Below, piece by piece: positions 1 to 10,900 of a stretch of DNA of 64,000 nucleotides; position 1 is the first letter of the stretch, and every line of letters begins with the position of its first letter. The stretch comes from Zygnema cylindricum (lineage: Eukaryota; Streptophyta; Zygnematophyceae; Zygnematales; Zygnemataceae). Made by a program: the position numbers and the translations under genes. The stretch is from the NCBI GenBank assembly GCA_037447655.1, contig JBBHKE010002398.1:10064-74063 (forward strand), read 5' to 3'. Under the pieces are notes generated by a model. It saw only the letters and a program-made list of their open reading frames with translations. It did not search any database and was not told where the DNA came from.

Positions 1-237
1 GTGGTAAAGAAGTAGTCCAGATATGTGTTCTAAATTTTAAATAAAAGTTGAAAAAGAGAGTGCTTCGAATTAGAATACAGGTAAACAAAACGAAACTTTA
101 CCACAAAACCTAACCGAGGTTAACGTTAACGTGAAACTAATAGTGTTTTATGAAGTACGTGAGGGAGAAAATACATAGGGTGAAGAACGTTGTTACTAAA
201 GTGGGTTTAATCAAGAAAATGTTGTTTTGTTCTGCAA
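1..237. other. Unassigned left flank
   Basis: No gene or recognisable domain is visible. The stretch is AT-rich and runs into a Copia-type polypurine tract and the start of an LTR at 238-353. It is probably decayed internal sequence of Copia B, whose body lies off the left edge, but nothing in it proves this. Confidence 0.4.
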
Positions 238-353
238 CTAGAAAATAAGGGGAGTGTTGAAATATATAGTTTTTTTTTGTTATTTTCTAGGTCTTAATAT
301 TAGCGGAAAAGGGGAACATGCAGGCAGCTTGTCTTCATCTCTTCTCTCTTACC
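238..353 (+). repeat. Truncated Copia B polypurine tract plus LTR start, duplicated at 709-824
   Basis: These 116 bases recur almost unchanged 471 bases downstream. Both copies hold the polypurine tract followed by an LTR start (TGTTGAAATATATAG, at 255 and 726). In the first copy the LTR stops abruptly at 353 and joins RNase H coding sequence. This is the scar of a deletion or unequal exchange between two Copia B copies. Confidence 0.75.
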
Positions 354-700
354 GGTTGCTCAGTCTACTATGGAGGCTGAGTATACGACGTCTTGTTTTG
401 TTGTAAAAGAACTAATTTGGGTGAAATCATTGTTGCAAGAAGTGGGATACATAAAAGAGGGAGTGCATGAAGTATTTTGTGATAATCAAAGTGCAATTGC
501 AATTGGAGCCAATCCAAAACACCATTTCAAAGCAAAACAAATGGACATAAGATTAAGCTTCGTGAGAGAAAAAGTTGAAAATAAATTTTAAATCTTGTGT
601 ATAGACCTGATGAAGAAATGGTGGCTGAAAAGATAACCAAACCTGTGCCCTCTCCTAAATTAAAATATTGTCGGGAAAAATGCGGGTTGAAAGAAAACTA
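354..700 (+). pseudogene. Copia B RNase H C-terminal fragment
   Basis: This is the end of a Ty1/Copia polyprotein. The open part (370-591) reads MEAEY, then VKELIWVKSLL, FCDNQSAIAIGANPKHH and [15 protein letters not shown], the standard RNase H C-terminal block of plant Copia elements. It closely matches the same block of Copia-1 at 31800-32040. A frameshift near 590 moves the last ~35 codons (PDEEMVAEKITKPVPSPKL) into another frame, so the copy is dead. A polypurine tract (712-725) and an LTR follow at once, which fixes the element on the plus strand. Confidence 0.85.
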
Positions 701-725
701 AAATTAGACTAGAAAATAAGGGGAG

Positions 726-1273
726 TGTTGAAATATATAGCTTTTTTTTGTTATTTTCTAGGTCTTAATATTAGCGGAAAAGGGGAACATGCAGGCAGCT
801 TGTCTTCATCTCTTCTCTCTTACCCCTATACTTGTTGTAGTCAATTAAAGAGAGAGAGAGAGAGTGATGGAGCCATGGGTGCCTCCGCTCTACAGACAGG
901 GTTAGAGAGTGACCTTAAGTCACTCTCTGCAAAAAGGTTGAGTCCAACAGACTTGAACCCCCGACCGGTAGAGCTTGCCGTAGTCGTCGGCTCTAACAAG
1001 TCTGTCGTAGATGTTCGCTAGAGTACATAGGGTGTGATTTGTATTTAAAGTATAATACATCCCATAATCTGATTAAAGAAAATGTAAATGTTCCATCATA
1101 GAACGGGTTGAATTCAGTGCGGACTAGATCTCTCACAAAACAAATAAATCTAACATTTGTTTCGAAGAACGACTATAATGCCGGTTCGCATCTAACGGCA
1201 TACGTCTTCACCGAGATTCCGAAAAAGTCACTTTCGCGTTTTATGACGTGGCATGACCTGGAGCCACGTGGAG
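726..1273 (+). mobile_element. Copia B 3' LTR, first part
   Basis: The LTR starts with TGTTGAAATATATAG right after a polypurine tract. It resembles the Copia C LTR (reverse complement of 40948-41945) in block order throughout. At 1273 it is interrupted by a minus-strand Copia-1 and resumes at 19136, with the 5-base duplication TGGAG at 1269-1273 and 19131-19135. Its two parts total about 1002 bases, matching the 998-base Copia C LTR. Confidence 0.85.
925..1022 (-). promoter_or_regulatory. Antisense tRNA-like module in the Copia B LTR
   Basis: Read on the minus strand, antisense to the element, this segment has a D-arm-like GTTAGAGC and about 40 bases later GGGGGTTCAAGTCTG, which resembles a Pol III B box and T arm. 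The equivalent position in the other Copia LTRs here holds a related module. It is a tRNA-like relic or internal promoter, not a functional tRNA: no complete acceptor stem can be drawn. Confidence 0.4.
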
Positions 1274-2327
1274 TGAAACTCTAAGACCTCTATAAGTCCT
1301 CAAAGTGGAAAGCTTCCAAGAAGCCTCTAGGATAACCCCTGAACCCTTTGTGTTTCAGCAAAAACAACTGCCACCCTGGCACCTTCACCCCTGTAAATAG
1401 TCTTCCCTTTTTGTAGACTCCCCTGAGTCGATAGCAAAAAAAGAATCTTTGAATTTGCTCCCCTTTGCAATAAGTTATGGAGGGTCAAAGTTGACCATTT
1501 GTATAGAAGCTCTCTGGGAGAGAGGGTCCTATCTCCTAATTTTTCTAAGTCTTATCCCTCTCACAGACTCTATCTACTGATATACGGAGCCAATCAAATT
1601 ACAGTTCCGTACACAAAAGTACAGCTGTCGGTGTACTCTTTGTACGGACACTGTACGACATGGCCTAAATGTCGACACGTGGTATGTCCGCATTCGCTCC
1701 CTTAATCCTTGGAGATGCCGCGATCCAATGTCATTCCGCCACGTGTCATTCGATGTGGCGATGACCAAAAACCCCTGAAATCCACTTCCGCGATCTCAAC
1801 GTTAATTCTGGTTGTCCGATTAAATTCACATTTAATCGTAGCCGTAATAAATACATGCGCGGTATTCGTTTCATTAAAGAAATAAATGCGCGGTATTCTT
1901 TCTTATCCGTACCGTAATCCGTACTTTTACATTACTGGATCTATGTATCCCGTAAACAGTTATAGTTAAATGAATTATCTTACCTGATAATGTTAAATTA
2001 AATATCAAACCATATAGTACGTTACACTACTTAAAGACTTAACGTCTAAGGCTACCGGCTACTGGCTGTGTGCCGTCTGGTATGTACCAGGATCAAATCC
2101 TGTGGCCGGCAAATACCTTTTTAGTAAATAAACCCCTAACTAATATATATTTCCCGTAAACCTCTAGATAGCCTAGGTAGCTATGGCTCTAGCTCCCTCT
2201 CCAATTTCTCAGTGACTGCGACAAGTTTGAGAGTTGGAGAGAGAATCTAGAGGTAGACTGCCTCAGCTTCTTTCAATATTTCTATTTAGACCTAGAAAAT
2301 ACTTTAAATGGACCATTAATTTCTACA
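1274..2327 (-). repeat. 3' LTR of Copia-1 copy 2
   Basis: About 1054 bases. On the minus strand it starts TGTAGAAATTAATGG after a polypurine tract and ends in TTTCA. It is homologous along its length to the 5' LTR at 18073-19130 and to the LTRs of the intact Copia-1. Confidence 0.92.
2035..2112 (+). promoter_or_regulatory. Antisense tRNA-like module in the Copia-1 copy 2 LTR
   Basis: The order is a CTAAGGCTACCGGC block, a GC-rich middle, then AGGATCAAATCCTG, which resembles a degenerate B box and T arm. The same module occurs at 18836-18915, 24166-24232, 26955-27030 and 32357-32432, always antisense to the element. Short arms can pair, but no full cloverleaf is convincing. Confidence 0.35.
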
Positions 2328-3006
2328 CTCCCCTTGTTTTCTAGTCAATCTTTAATTTCAGACCACACTTCTCCCTACAGAAAATGTGCTTAGGGGCAGG
2401 CACAGGTTTGGTCATCATATCTGCTACCATCTCACTATTTGGTCAGTACTCTAAACTGATTATTTTGTTTTCTACTTTCTCTCTAACAAAGCTGAGTCTA
2501 ATGTCCATGTGTTTGGCTTTAAAATGATGTTTAGGATTGGCAGAAATAGCGATTGCTACTTGATTATCACAAAAAAAAATCTGCACACCACTCTTAAGGT
2601 GACCAAGCTCACCAAGTAAAGACTTGACCCACATCAATTCTTTTACAGCAGAGCAAGAGGCCATATACTTAGCCTCCCTGGTGGACTGAGCATTAACTTT
2701 TTGCTGTTTGCTACTCCAATAGCAAGCCCCATCACCCACATATAATACATATCCAGAAGTGCATCTCCTCATCGGAGCATCACCATAACTGGCATCACTC
2801 CAAGTAGTGATGTCAGTATTCTCCCCACCCAAATGGAACCATAGATCCCTAGTTCCTATCAAATATCTAAGGACTCTTTTAGCTGCCTCCCAATCCCTCT
2901 TAGTGAAAGCATTTAGACTTCTAATCAGCACTCCAACTGTTGCGGCTAAATCCGACCAGGTACAATTCATAAAATAGATTAGACTTCCCATTACTTGCCT
3001 GTAAAG
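2328..3006 (-). pseudogene. RT end and RNase H of Copia-1 copy 2
   Basis: The open segment 2443-3012 encodes the RT/RNase H junction (YRQVMGSLIYFMNCT) and the RNase H domain (SDASYGDAPMRRCTSGYVLY, then FCDNQVAIAISANPKHH). It lines up residue for residue with 31480-32135 of the better Copia-1. The upstream half of the same reading frame lies at 14411 onward, because a Gypsy element was inserted at this codon. Confidence 0.92.
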
Positions 3007-4526
3007 TGTCATGCCGTATCCCGTCGGCTATTTTAGTTGTTTATATTTGGGTGTTAGGACGGGCAACGGCTACACTATTTTGTATTTGGGTATTATTTGG
3101 GGTTCGCATGACCGTACGACGTGTACCGTACGACCTACATTTTCCGTGATTTCCGGGATGGCGATTTGGATCGTACCCGCGGTCCTACCGTACGACGTAT
3201 ATTTTCCGCGATTTCCGTCGACGGCGGATTTGATTATTTCTCGTCGTTCGTACGACTTACGTCGACCGGAATTCCCGCGGCCACAAACTAGACCGTACTT
3301 GCGGTCCTGCCGTACCTTATTTATTTCTCCAGGATTTCTCACCGACAACTGCCGTACTTATTTCTGTTTTTCCGGATTTCTCGCCGACGACACCTTTTCG
3401 AATTGCATCGAGACAAACAAACTTACCGTACTATATATATTTTGCGCGATTCTCGCCGACGGTAGCTTTGATCATTTCACGTCGACTGTACGACTCATAT
3501 TTTCCAGAATTCGCGCGACGACAAAGTGGACTGTATCTGCGGTCCTACAATACAAGCTTTCATTTCCTTGAATCCCGGCCGACATCAAATTTTAATCATT
3601 TCGCGTGGAGTAGCATCTCGACCGTCGACACAAAGTATGCGATTTTTGTAATATCACATCTAGACCGTCGACGCAAGTGACAAAAAAATCGACTGTCAGT
3701 TCTGACGAAGCGACGTCATTAGACTATTTTAAGTCGTGAACCATTAGAGGTTCATGCATTCACATGTAGATAGGAAGGGTTTTAATCCGTAGGTTATAGA
3801 TTCTGTAACGTAGGGCATAGGATTTCGGCCTCTTATTGGCTAAATCCAAACTAGACGCAAATACTTACATAGCACGCTGTACTCTGATTGGCATGTTTTC
3901 GCTAGGCGTAGTTTTTGTTACTTAGTTCATTTCGGATCATTTCCTGCACACAATTTTCGAGTGCAAGAATTATCCATTTTATTTATTTTCAGTATTGAGG
4001 GTTTTTCTGCAACCATCTTTTTATTTGTAAAATTGTCCGGACAGCTTAGAGGCAATTTTCTGCCTTTGCGTAAAGCGTCTAGTTTTCCATTACATTATCA
4101 ATATCTTGTAAAGCCTTACATATTAATCTATACGGCCTCGGCCAAGACCTACACAGTTTCCCTTCACTTTTCTCGTCCTTTTGAGTGGATTTCGACCGCG
4201 ATCTCACAACACAAACTTCATTTCCCGGCTATGGCTGAACTTTAATTAATGTGGAAGTTGCATGTTGGGATTAATGATTTGTTGTTTTTATTTCTTGTGA
4301 TTGTGTATTTATTTCTATTTGGCTTATGCGCATCTTTTGAGTTTGGCTATCTCAAACCTCATAAGTGTCGGGCATATTGTCATTTTCAGTTTTTTTTTTA
4401 TGTTTCTCGGTTGTTTATGCATTGATTTATTTTATTTAAATATAAATTCAGATTATCCTTGATAAGATAACTCATGCAAGGAATATAAATGGACTGTGGG
4501 GCCTAGTGGTCATCCATCGGCTTAGT
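3007..4526 (+). repeat. 5' LTR core of the methyltransferase Gypsy
   Basis: It matches 12686-14203 along its whole length. The first ~600 bases are a degenerate array of CpG-rich blocks, such as CCGTACGACGT, GCGGTCCTACCGTAC and ATTTTCCGCGATTTCC, repeated at about 90-100 base spacing. The second half is T-rich. It lacks the 192-base segment that follows the 3' copy. Confidence 0.88.
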
Positions 4527-5441
4527 ATTCCTGCACTTGAAAATTGTCTTTTTTCTTTTCTCGCTTATTTGTTTTTCTTTCAATTTCGGTTTTCTTTTTA
4601 TTCAAAGATAAAAAAATAAAAAAATATCAAAAATATATATTATAGATACATTTCTACAAATATCTATAACTAGCTTTACATTTATAATTACCATTTGCTT
4701 GTTAGTTGACGTCTTATCTTATTGGCCAATTTTCGGCCAACGATATACTACACTAACTTAAGTAATTGGTTTATGTTTTCCCCATTTTCTTTGTTATATG
4801 TCTTGAGCATCGTTTGCTCACATTAAGACATACTTCACTAAGGAGTGGAGTAAGTGGAGCAGATCCGTTCTTGGGAGCTCTGCAAAACTTTGGTTGTAGC
4901 TAACAACCGCAGTTCAACATTGGCAATCACCAGATTGCTAAGAGTGTATGTAAGTATCACGATGCCTTGCGGGTACAGGCGCGTGTTAAGGTAGTCGGTT
5001 GATCGTATAGAGGGATCGTGTTTGGAGTGGATTAGTGTTAATCCACTTGTATTGAGCATTGCATTCGTCCAGCTTTCCTTGCCTGCTATCTGGCCCTGAG
5101 TGGCCTTGGCTGAGTTTGCTTTGCCCGGAGTGGGAGTTCTTTCATAGATCTTGCCGTTGGAGGCATTGGTTAGCATTTTTGTGGATTGTGCCGCTTTAGA
5201 TCTGCACTTGGGAGTGCTTGGATAGTAAGTTATTTGCCTTTATAGATCTGGCCCTTCGGCCTTGTCCCCTTGTTTGCAGGGTAGAAGGTTTTGGTAATAC
5301 GGCTTCCTGATAGATCTGGCCATCGAGGCCCTGTTAGGGATTGATTGGCTGATTGGACAAAAGAGTGGTGTGGCCTGGCATTTGAAGCATATCGGATAGA
5401 TCGGTTTTGTTATCTGGTCATCATTTGGTGTTATCATTTTT
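4527..5441 (+). other. Untranslated leader of the methyltransferase Gypsy
   Basis: About 0.9 kb between the LTR core and the gag start. No convincing ORF is present and no standard primer-binding site (TGGTATCAGAGC type) could be found. Copy decay or an unusual primer could explain its absence. Confidence 0.5.
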
Positions 5442-7382
5442 ATGCCCACCAATTGGGATAATCTTGATTATCCTGTCGGAACCACTCGATCGTCGGCCTC
5501 GTTTAGGCCCACGGAATCCGGACCATCAGATTTCTCTAGTCTTTTGGACCATCCTTCCCTAAATATCTCGGGTCAAATTTCCCCTTCGGTTCGATCCACT
5601 CTCACCTCAGTATCTTCCTTATCATCAGTCTCTTCCACATTTTTCGAAGAGGAATCTGACCGCGATTCCCTTGACGGGTCGGATTCCGATTCATTATCTT
5701 TTTGGTTTCCGCAAATTTCCAAGCTTGTTTTATCTCCAAGCATTCCATTATTGGAAATGGCTTCCACATCCGAGGGGGGGGGCCGCCTTCATTTCTGTTT
5801 TTCAGGAATGAAGGATACCATGACGTTATCGCATTTTCGAATGCTATTCGATACCGAAATGCGTGATCTTGCATTTCGGTACCAAGATCGGTTCGACCTA
5901 CGGGTCGCTTTCTCTCTCTTAGGTCGTTACCTTCGAGGTTCAGCCCTTACTCTTTATTCTCGCAAGTATGATTCCGTACTTGCGATGACAGAGTTCTCTC
6001 CGTCTTTTGCTGGGAGTCCTGCTATTATAGGACAACCAGAAATTCCATACCAACCGGCTATCCCGGAAGTCCTTGATCTCAATGGCGATGTTATTACAGC
6101 AGCAGTTGCGGAAATACCGCAACAGTTTGCTATAGCCGCACGTGCTGGAATTCCAGCACGACCAGCGATGACGATCCCTATATTGGATCCGCTCTCTGTC
6201 ATGTTTGAAATGTTGCAAGCGGAATACCGTATGCAAAACCATGACCAAGTTCGCGAGTTAATAACTTCGAACGGAAGTCAAGAGAGACCGCCCCTGCCAT
6301 GCGTGCTCGTATGGAAGCTCTTCGTGAAGCATTGCCGGACTTAATTTCGGATGCTGAAGCTGTCCAAAAATTTGTAGGACAGTTTCCGAGTCAGTCTAAG
6401 AAATTTATCCAGAGTCACCTGACTCAAACATATGGCTTGAAGTTCACTTTCGACCAAGCCGCCCAGCATGCCGTGGAATACGAAATGCAAAATTGTTGGT
6501 GGGAAGCCCATGACCGACCTAAAGCGGTCTCGAAAGAACCGATTGTTCCACCATGGAACAATCCTCGTCTTAACAACTGGCCTCCTAAAGTCCCGGCCAT
6601 GGGAACGCGACCTAGTTCTCCCGGAAACCGATTATGTTTCCGATGTGGGAAGACCGAGCATGATGCCCTAATGTGTCCAGACAAAACTGCTTCCTGCCCT
6701 AATGTGTCCACATTGCAAGCAAACCGGACATTATGTCCATCGTTGTCATATAAAAAACCCACAATATTACTATCAGAACGAAATTAAGAGTGGTGGCATT
6801 CCAGCTCGATCCGCAAGCGTGGTTCAACAGGTTAAAGAACCGGAAAAAGACACCACTCCACCTAAGGTATCTCGAAGAGATAGAGAGCGTTTAGAAATGC
6901 AAGAGCAAATGGCGGCTATGATGAAAGAACAATTCGCAGCTTTCATGACCCAAATGAAGCCACAATTTACAAGCATGGCTCGCACTGTTGTACACATGCC
7001 CACGTTGGCAGGTCGAATCTTACGAGATTCCACCATCCAACAACGAGAGGCTACGTTCGATAAAGGTTCGACCGATCACAGTCGTGACGGTAAAACACCT
7101 AACACGCGTATTCCTTTGTCATTCACTAAAGAACCTTCTTCTCTCTTGCCCGAAACCGCTTCAGCCATCGCGGCTGAAGCTCTCAACATAGTGGATCGAA
7201 CTATACATGAGGCACACCGCGTGAAAGAACGCTTGTGCATTCTATCCGCTATGATTTGTGACTCACCAAAAATCTCCCCTATCTCCTTACCCTCTGATAG
7301 CTCAGCTGCAGCTGCCGCGTTACAAGCACTTCAGCTGCACAAAAATCTTGCTGCTATTCAGCCTATTTCCATAGAGGAGTGA
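5442..7382 (+). pseudogene. gag of the methyltransferase Gypsy
   Basis: Gag forms the particle and binds RNA. The frame starts at 5442 (MPTNWDNLDYPVG) with a Ser-rich acidic N-terminus, followed by a retrotransposon Gag-like helical region. It shifts frame near 6299 and again near 6700. The two CCHC zinc knuckles straddle the second shift: CFRCGKTEHDALMC (near 6638) and CPHCKQTGHYVHRC (near 6703). The last segment (to 7382) has a Met/Gln-rich helix and ends in TGA before the protease. The whole would be about 640 residues. An Ala/Pro/Ile repeat (PAIPEV, AGIPARPA) at 6000-6180 is unusual for a Gag. Confidence 0.85.
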
Positions 7383-7430
7383 AAGTCTCTCGATCCTCAC
7401 ATCAGTTTTTTAAATAATGCGAAGGGTGCA

Positions 7431-7740
7431 TTGTTGATCAATGGTATAGCCCCTTCCCTGCCTCTCATGGATACGGGTGCAAAGCCGGTGATATTGGGCT
7501 CTAGCTTTGCACTGAAGCTTGGTCTAACTCCGGACAAGCTTCAGTCCACTTCTAGTTGCTTGTTAACATCAGCGGGTACAACCAAACTTGTCCTAGGAAT
7601 CACTAAGGAACCGCTTGTTTTCAGGTTCCAGAACGAAACAGCCACAGACTTGTTGAAATCTCGGTTCACGCTCTAGTCACTAAATGTAGTGACTATGAAT
7701 GCCTAGTGGGACAGGACGTTATATTTCGTGTACGGTGTGG
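7431..7740 (+). pseudogene. Retropepsin of the methyltransferase Gypsy
   Basis: An aspartic protease that cuts the Gag-Pol polyprotein. The active-site loop is PLMDTGAKPVILGSSFALKLGL, with catalytic Asp in DTGA. After a frameshift near 7676, the end of the fold continues as ECLVGQDVIF, the position of the LLGMDF-type motif in Gypsy proteases. It follows gag by 48 bases and leads straight into the methyltransferase region. Confidence 0.82.
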
Positions 7741-9100
7741 TGTTGACATGCATGATCAGACATCTTCTTATAGGCCCACTAGCTTCCCGAAACGCAAAAT
7801 CTGCATTCCGCTAATTTCTGCTAGGAAGCCCATGCCTATTATGGCAAATTCGGCCAGTTCCATACTTGCATTTTTAAGGAATTCAGTGGGGGCCGAAATA
7901 TTTCATTCATTGTCAGCAGAAGAAATTTTGCCCGATAGTTCTTTATTACCAAAAATTTTCAGTGATCCAGGTTTTCTTATAGATACGAGGGAATTTGACC
8001 AAATCTATAACCAAACCTTGTCAATTCCACTTTCTCCGGTCTCTCCCCCAATCCCAATCCCTACAGACTCTTTTGGGTTTCTTCCCATTGATTGGAATCC
8101 GGTCCAATTGAAACCTCATCGAAATGGATTAGTGATTTTGGACCTTTTCGCTGGAATAGGCACTTCTCTCCTTCCATGTTTGCGGGACGGATTATTAATC
8201 CGATTTTATTATTCGGTGGAGATTGATCCGTTAGCACGGAAAGCACAATTACATCATTGTAATCTGTCGCATTCCCAATACCCGCATTTGTTACCAAAAT
8301 CTGCATACGACCCTCCCACAAGACATTCGGATTGTGGGCAACCATCACTTACTGGAGATTGGTCCAATCGATCTTGTTTTTGGCGGATGGGAGTGCCAGG
8401 GAATGTCTCGTGCCGGGAAAGGTCTCGGATTAGCCGATCCCCGCACCAAATTATTTTATGAGTTGGTTCGCATCCTGCATTTTCTACAAACTTTAGATCA
8501 TCCTATGGGCTATATCTTGGAAAATGTCGCAGCCTACAATGATCCAAGACCTACAATTTTGGCTGATTATCAACGAATTGAACAATTAATTGGTCCGCCT
8601 CTTATTATTGACGCGGCTCGCCATGGTTCACTAGCACACCGGGTTCGCTCCAAATGGATGAACCTGATCGATATTGGTAGACTCCGTGAGGCCAACTTGT
8701 TAGTTCGTCCTCCTCATTCATACATTCAGGCTGCCCTTCTTCCTTTTCATAAGGTGCAGCCTTGCATTCAAAAGGACTGTCCCCCTAATTTCAGTGTCAA
8801 TGTCACGGGTCAACCTCTCAAGGTGCTTCCTACCTTAGTTTCTTACCCACATTCACATGCATTTTCTAATGATGGTCCTTGCATGCTCCGAAACATTCAT
8901 ACCGGTGAGCTCGAAGAGCCTACCTCTACGGAACGAGAACACCTAATGCATTTCATTCCCAGCACTACTGCCGCTCCTGGTCTTACTGAACGTCAAAGAT
9001 GCACTTTATTAGGTCGTGTCATGGACCCTCAGTCTTTGTCTTTTGTTTTAGGTCTTGGGTTTGCAGCTGGTCGCCACTCTCAGGCACATCCGTCTCAACC
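7706..9100 (+). pseudogene. Cytosine-5 DNA methyltransferase domain inside the Gypsy pol
   Basis: It would transfer a methyl group from S-adenosylmethionine to C5 of cytosine in DNA. Motif I is VILDLFAGIGTSLLPCL (8130-8180), with an acidic SAM contact in YSVEIDPLARKA. A frameshift near 8310 leads to PQDIRIVG and DLVFGG. Motif IV is GGWECQGMSRAGKG, with the catalytic Cys at 8394-8396. Motif VI is GYILENVAAY (near 8510). A motif VIII region reads HGSLAHRVRSKW (near 8625), and motif X-like sequence is RCTLLGRVMDPQSLSFVLG (near 8995). Order and spacing fit a complete DNMT catalytic domain. Glu replaces the usual Pro before the catalytic Cys. It lies between protease and RT. Confidence 0.92.
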
Positions 9101-9117
9101 AGCTGGGGGGGGGAATG
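9098..9117 (+). promoter_or_regulatory. Candidate central polypurine tract
   Basis: AGCTGGGGGGGGGAAT lies between the methyltransferase and RT regions. The identical 16-mer occurs at 12479-12494 just before the 3' repeats, where a polypurine tract is expected. A duplicated tract inside pol would prime a second plus-strand start, as central tracts do in some retroviruses and Ty1. Confidence 0.5.
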
Positions 9118-9479
9118 CATCACTAAGAAAATCTTTCCGTCCCACTCTCCAAGGGACCACATTTCAATTTTTCCTCTTTCCTTCTCCAATTCCACCAGTT
9201 CCGGAAATCTCTGTCTACGATTTCCTCAATCCTAGCCATATGTCCTGGTCTATTCCCGCATATACGGCTGTCCAGTCTACAAGTCCCATGCATATTCCAC
9301 CCACTCCTCATTGGAGTGCTGCTTTTCCAACACGCAGTTGGAATCATTCGGTTAATTGCCTTAAACAGACACCTGTAGCTTACGAGTTAGGTCAAACGCT
9401 TATCGCAGATGAGCAGTTGGCCTTTGCACAAGCCATGGAAGCTATGACGACCGAAAATCCTGATGCTCCTAAATGGAAA

Positions 9480-10429
9480 TTCGGCACAAATCTAACAAAG
9501 GCCGAACAAGAGTTACTGAATGACGTAGTTTTACGAAATATCGATGCCTTTGCCTTTTCTATGAATGATTTGGGTCGTCACACTGCTTATAAAATGTCGA
9601 TAGATCTCGAAGATGATCGCCCTATATTTAAACCGAAACATCGTTTGTCAGAAACTGAATGGGAAATGGTAGACAAGCGATGTGCTGAACTAGAGGAAGC
9701 TGGCCTAATCTATCGGTCAGACTCCACATTTGCAGCTCCCACTGTCATGCCTCGGAAAAAAGATTCCGAGGGAAATTTTACTGAACGTCGAATGTGTGGT
9801 GACTATCGTGAACTAAATGCTAGAACAGTTCAAGATCGTCATCCCATGCCTCTTGCCGAAGAAATATTTGATCATGTAGGCGGAGCAAATTATTTTAGTA
9901 TCCTTGACCTCCGTCAAGGATTCAATCAAATCGAGATAGAGGAAAAAGACCGGCATAAAACTGCCTTTTGGGGTAGCGACAACCGATGGGAATGGGCCGT
10001 AATGCCATTCGGACTGAAAAATGCTCCGGCAGTATTTCAAAAAGTCATAGACTCCGTTCTTGGAGGCTGTGAGTTTCTAGATGTTACATCGATGACCTTA
10101 TCATTGCCTCGGCTACTATCGAAGAGCACGCTGCTCACATCGAATGGGTATTGACTGAATTGAAAAAGGTCGGATTAAAATGTCATCCAACGAAATACAC
10201 CTTTGGAGCCCTGGGAGTGCCTTACCTCGGCCATTTTATCTTGGCTGAGGGGATCACTCCTCTCGAAGCAAAGGTAGAGGCAATCAATAAATTGCCTGCT
10301 CCCACGGACCTCACCAGTCTGCGAGCCTTTCTCGGACTTGCTAATTATTATCGCAGGTTCGTACTCAATTTCAGCACAATCGCATCTCCTCTAAACGATC
10401 TTCTCAAGAAGGAAGTGGCGTTTATATAG
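9480..10429 (+). pseudogene. Reverse transcriptase of the methyltransferase Gypsy
   Basis: Copies the element RNA into DNA. Visible blocks are AELEEAGLIYRSDSTFAAP, MCGDYRELNARTVQDRHPMP, FSILDLRQGFNQIEIEEKD and WAVMPFGLKNAPAVFQ. The catalytic box YIDDLIIAS is at 10085-10111. The main ORF (to 10154) loses frame just before this box near 10077; the continuation (10077-10427) has HPTKYTFG, YLGHFI and LRAFLGLANYYRRFV, and stops at TAG 10427. These are textbook Ty3/Gypsy RT motifs in order. Confidence 0.93.
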
Positions 10430-10900
10430 GGTCCCGATCAGATTTCCGCATTTCAAAAAATAAAAACCGCCTTATTGAGTGCTCCAATTCTCCGTCCTCC
10501 CAATCACAAACTTCCTTTTTGTATCCAAACAGATTTGGAAAACCCGGAATCGCTGCCATCTTGACACAAAGAGAGTTGAGCGGAGAGGAATACGTAGTTG
10601 CTTACGCGAGTAGAAGCAATAACCGGGCTGAATCAAATTATATTAGCTACGAAAGAGAGTGTCTAGCCGCGGTTTGGGGTGTCGTTCACTTCCGCCATTA
10701 TTTGTACGGAAACCTTTCACACTCTTAACTGACCATCAGCCCTTACATTGGCTGATGACGAACGATAAGCTTTCCGGGAAGTTAGCCCGATGGGCTTTAA
10801 TCTTACAAGAATATGACGTTGAAATAATTCAACGACCAGGTCTGCTTAGTCTAAACGCAGACGGAATTTCCCGAAATCCTTTGCCCCGAACAACAGATAA
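10430..10900 (+). pseudogene. RNase H of the methyltransferase Gypsy
   Basis: Degrades RNA in RNA:DNA hybrids. Blocks are CIQTD (near 10520), GIAAILTQ, VVAYASRS, ESNYISYERECLAAVWG and, after another frameshift near 10700, TLLTDHQPLHWLM and RWALILQEYDVEIIQRPG. The order matches Gypsy RNase H. At least two single-base shifts (about 10530 and 10700) split it over three frames. Confidence 0.88.

Noticed and set aside
4490-4530. tRNA gene suggested by GGGGCCTAGTGGTCATCC in the Gypsy LTR
   Set aside because: No T arm or acceptor pairing follows at the right distance. It is LTR sequence present in both copies.
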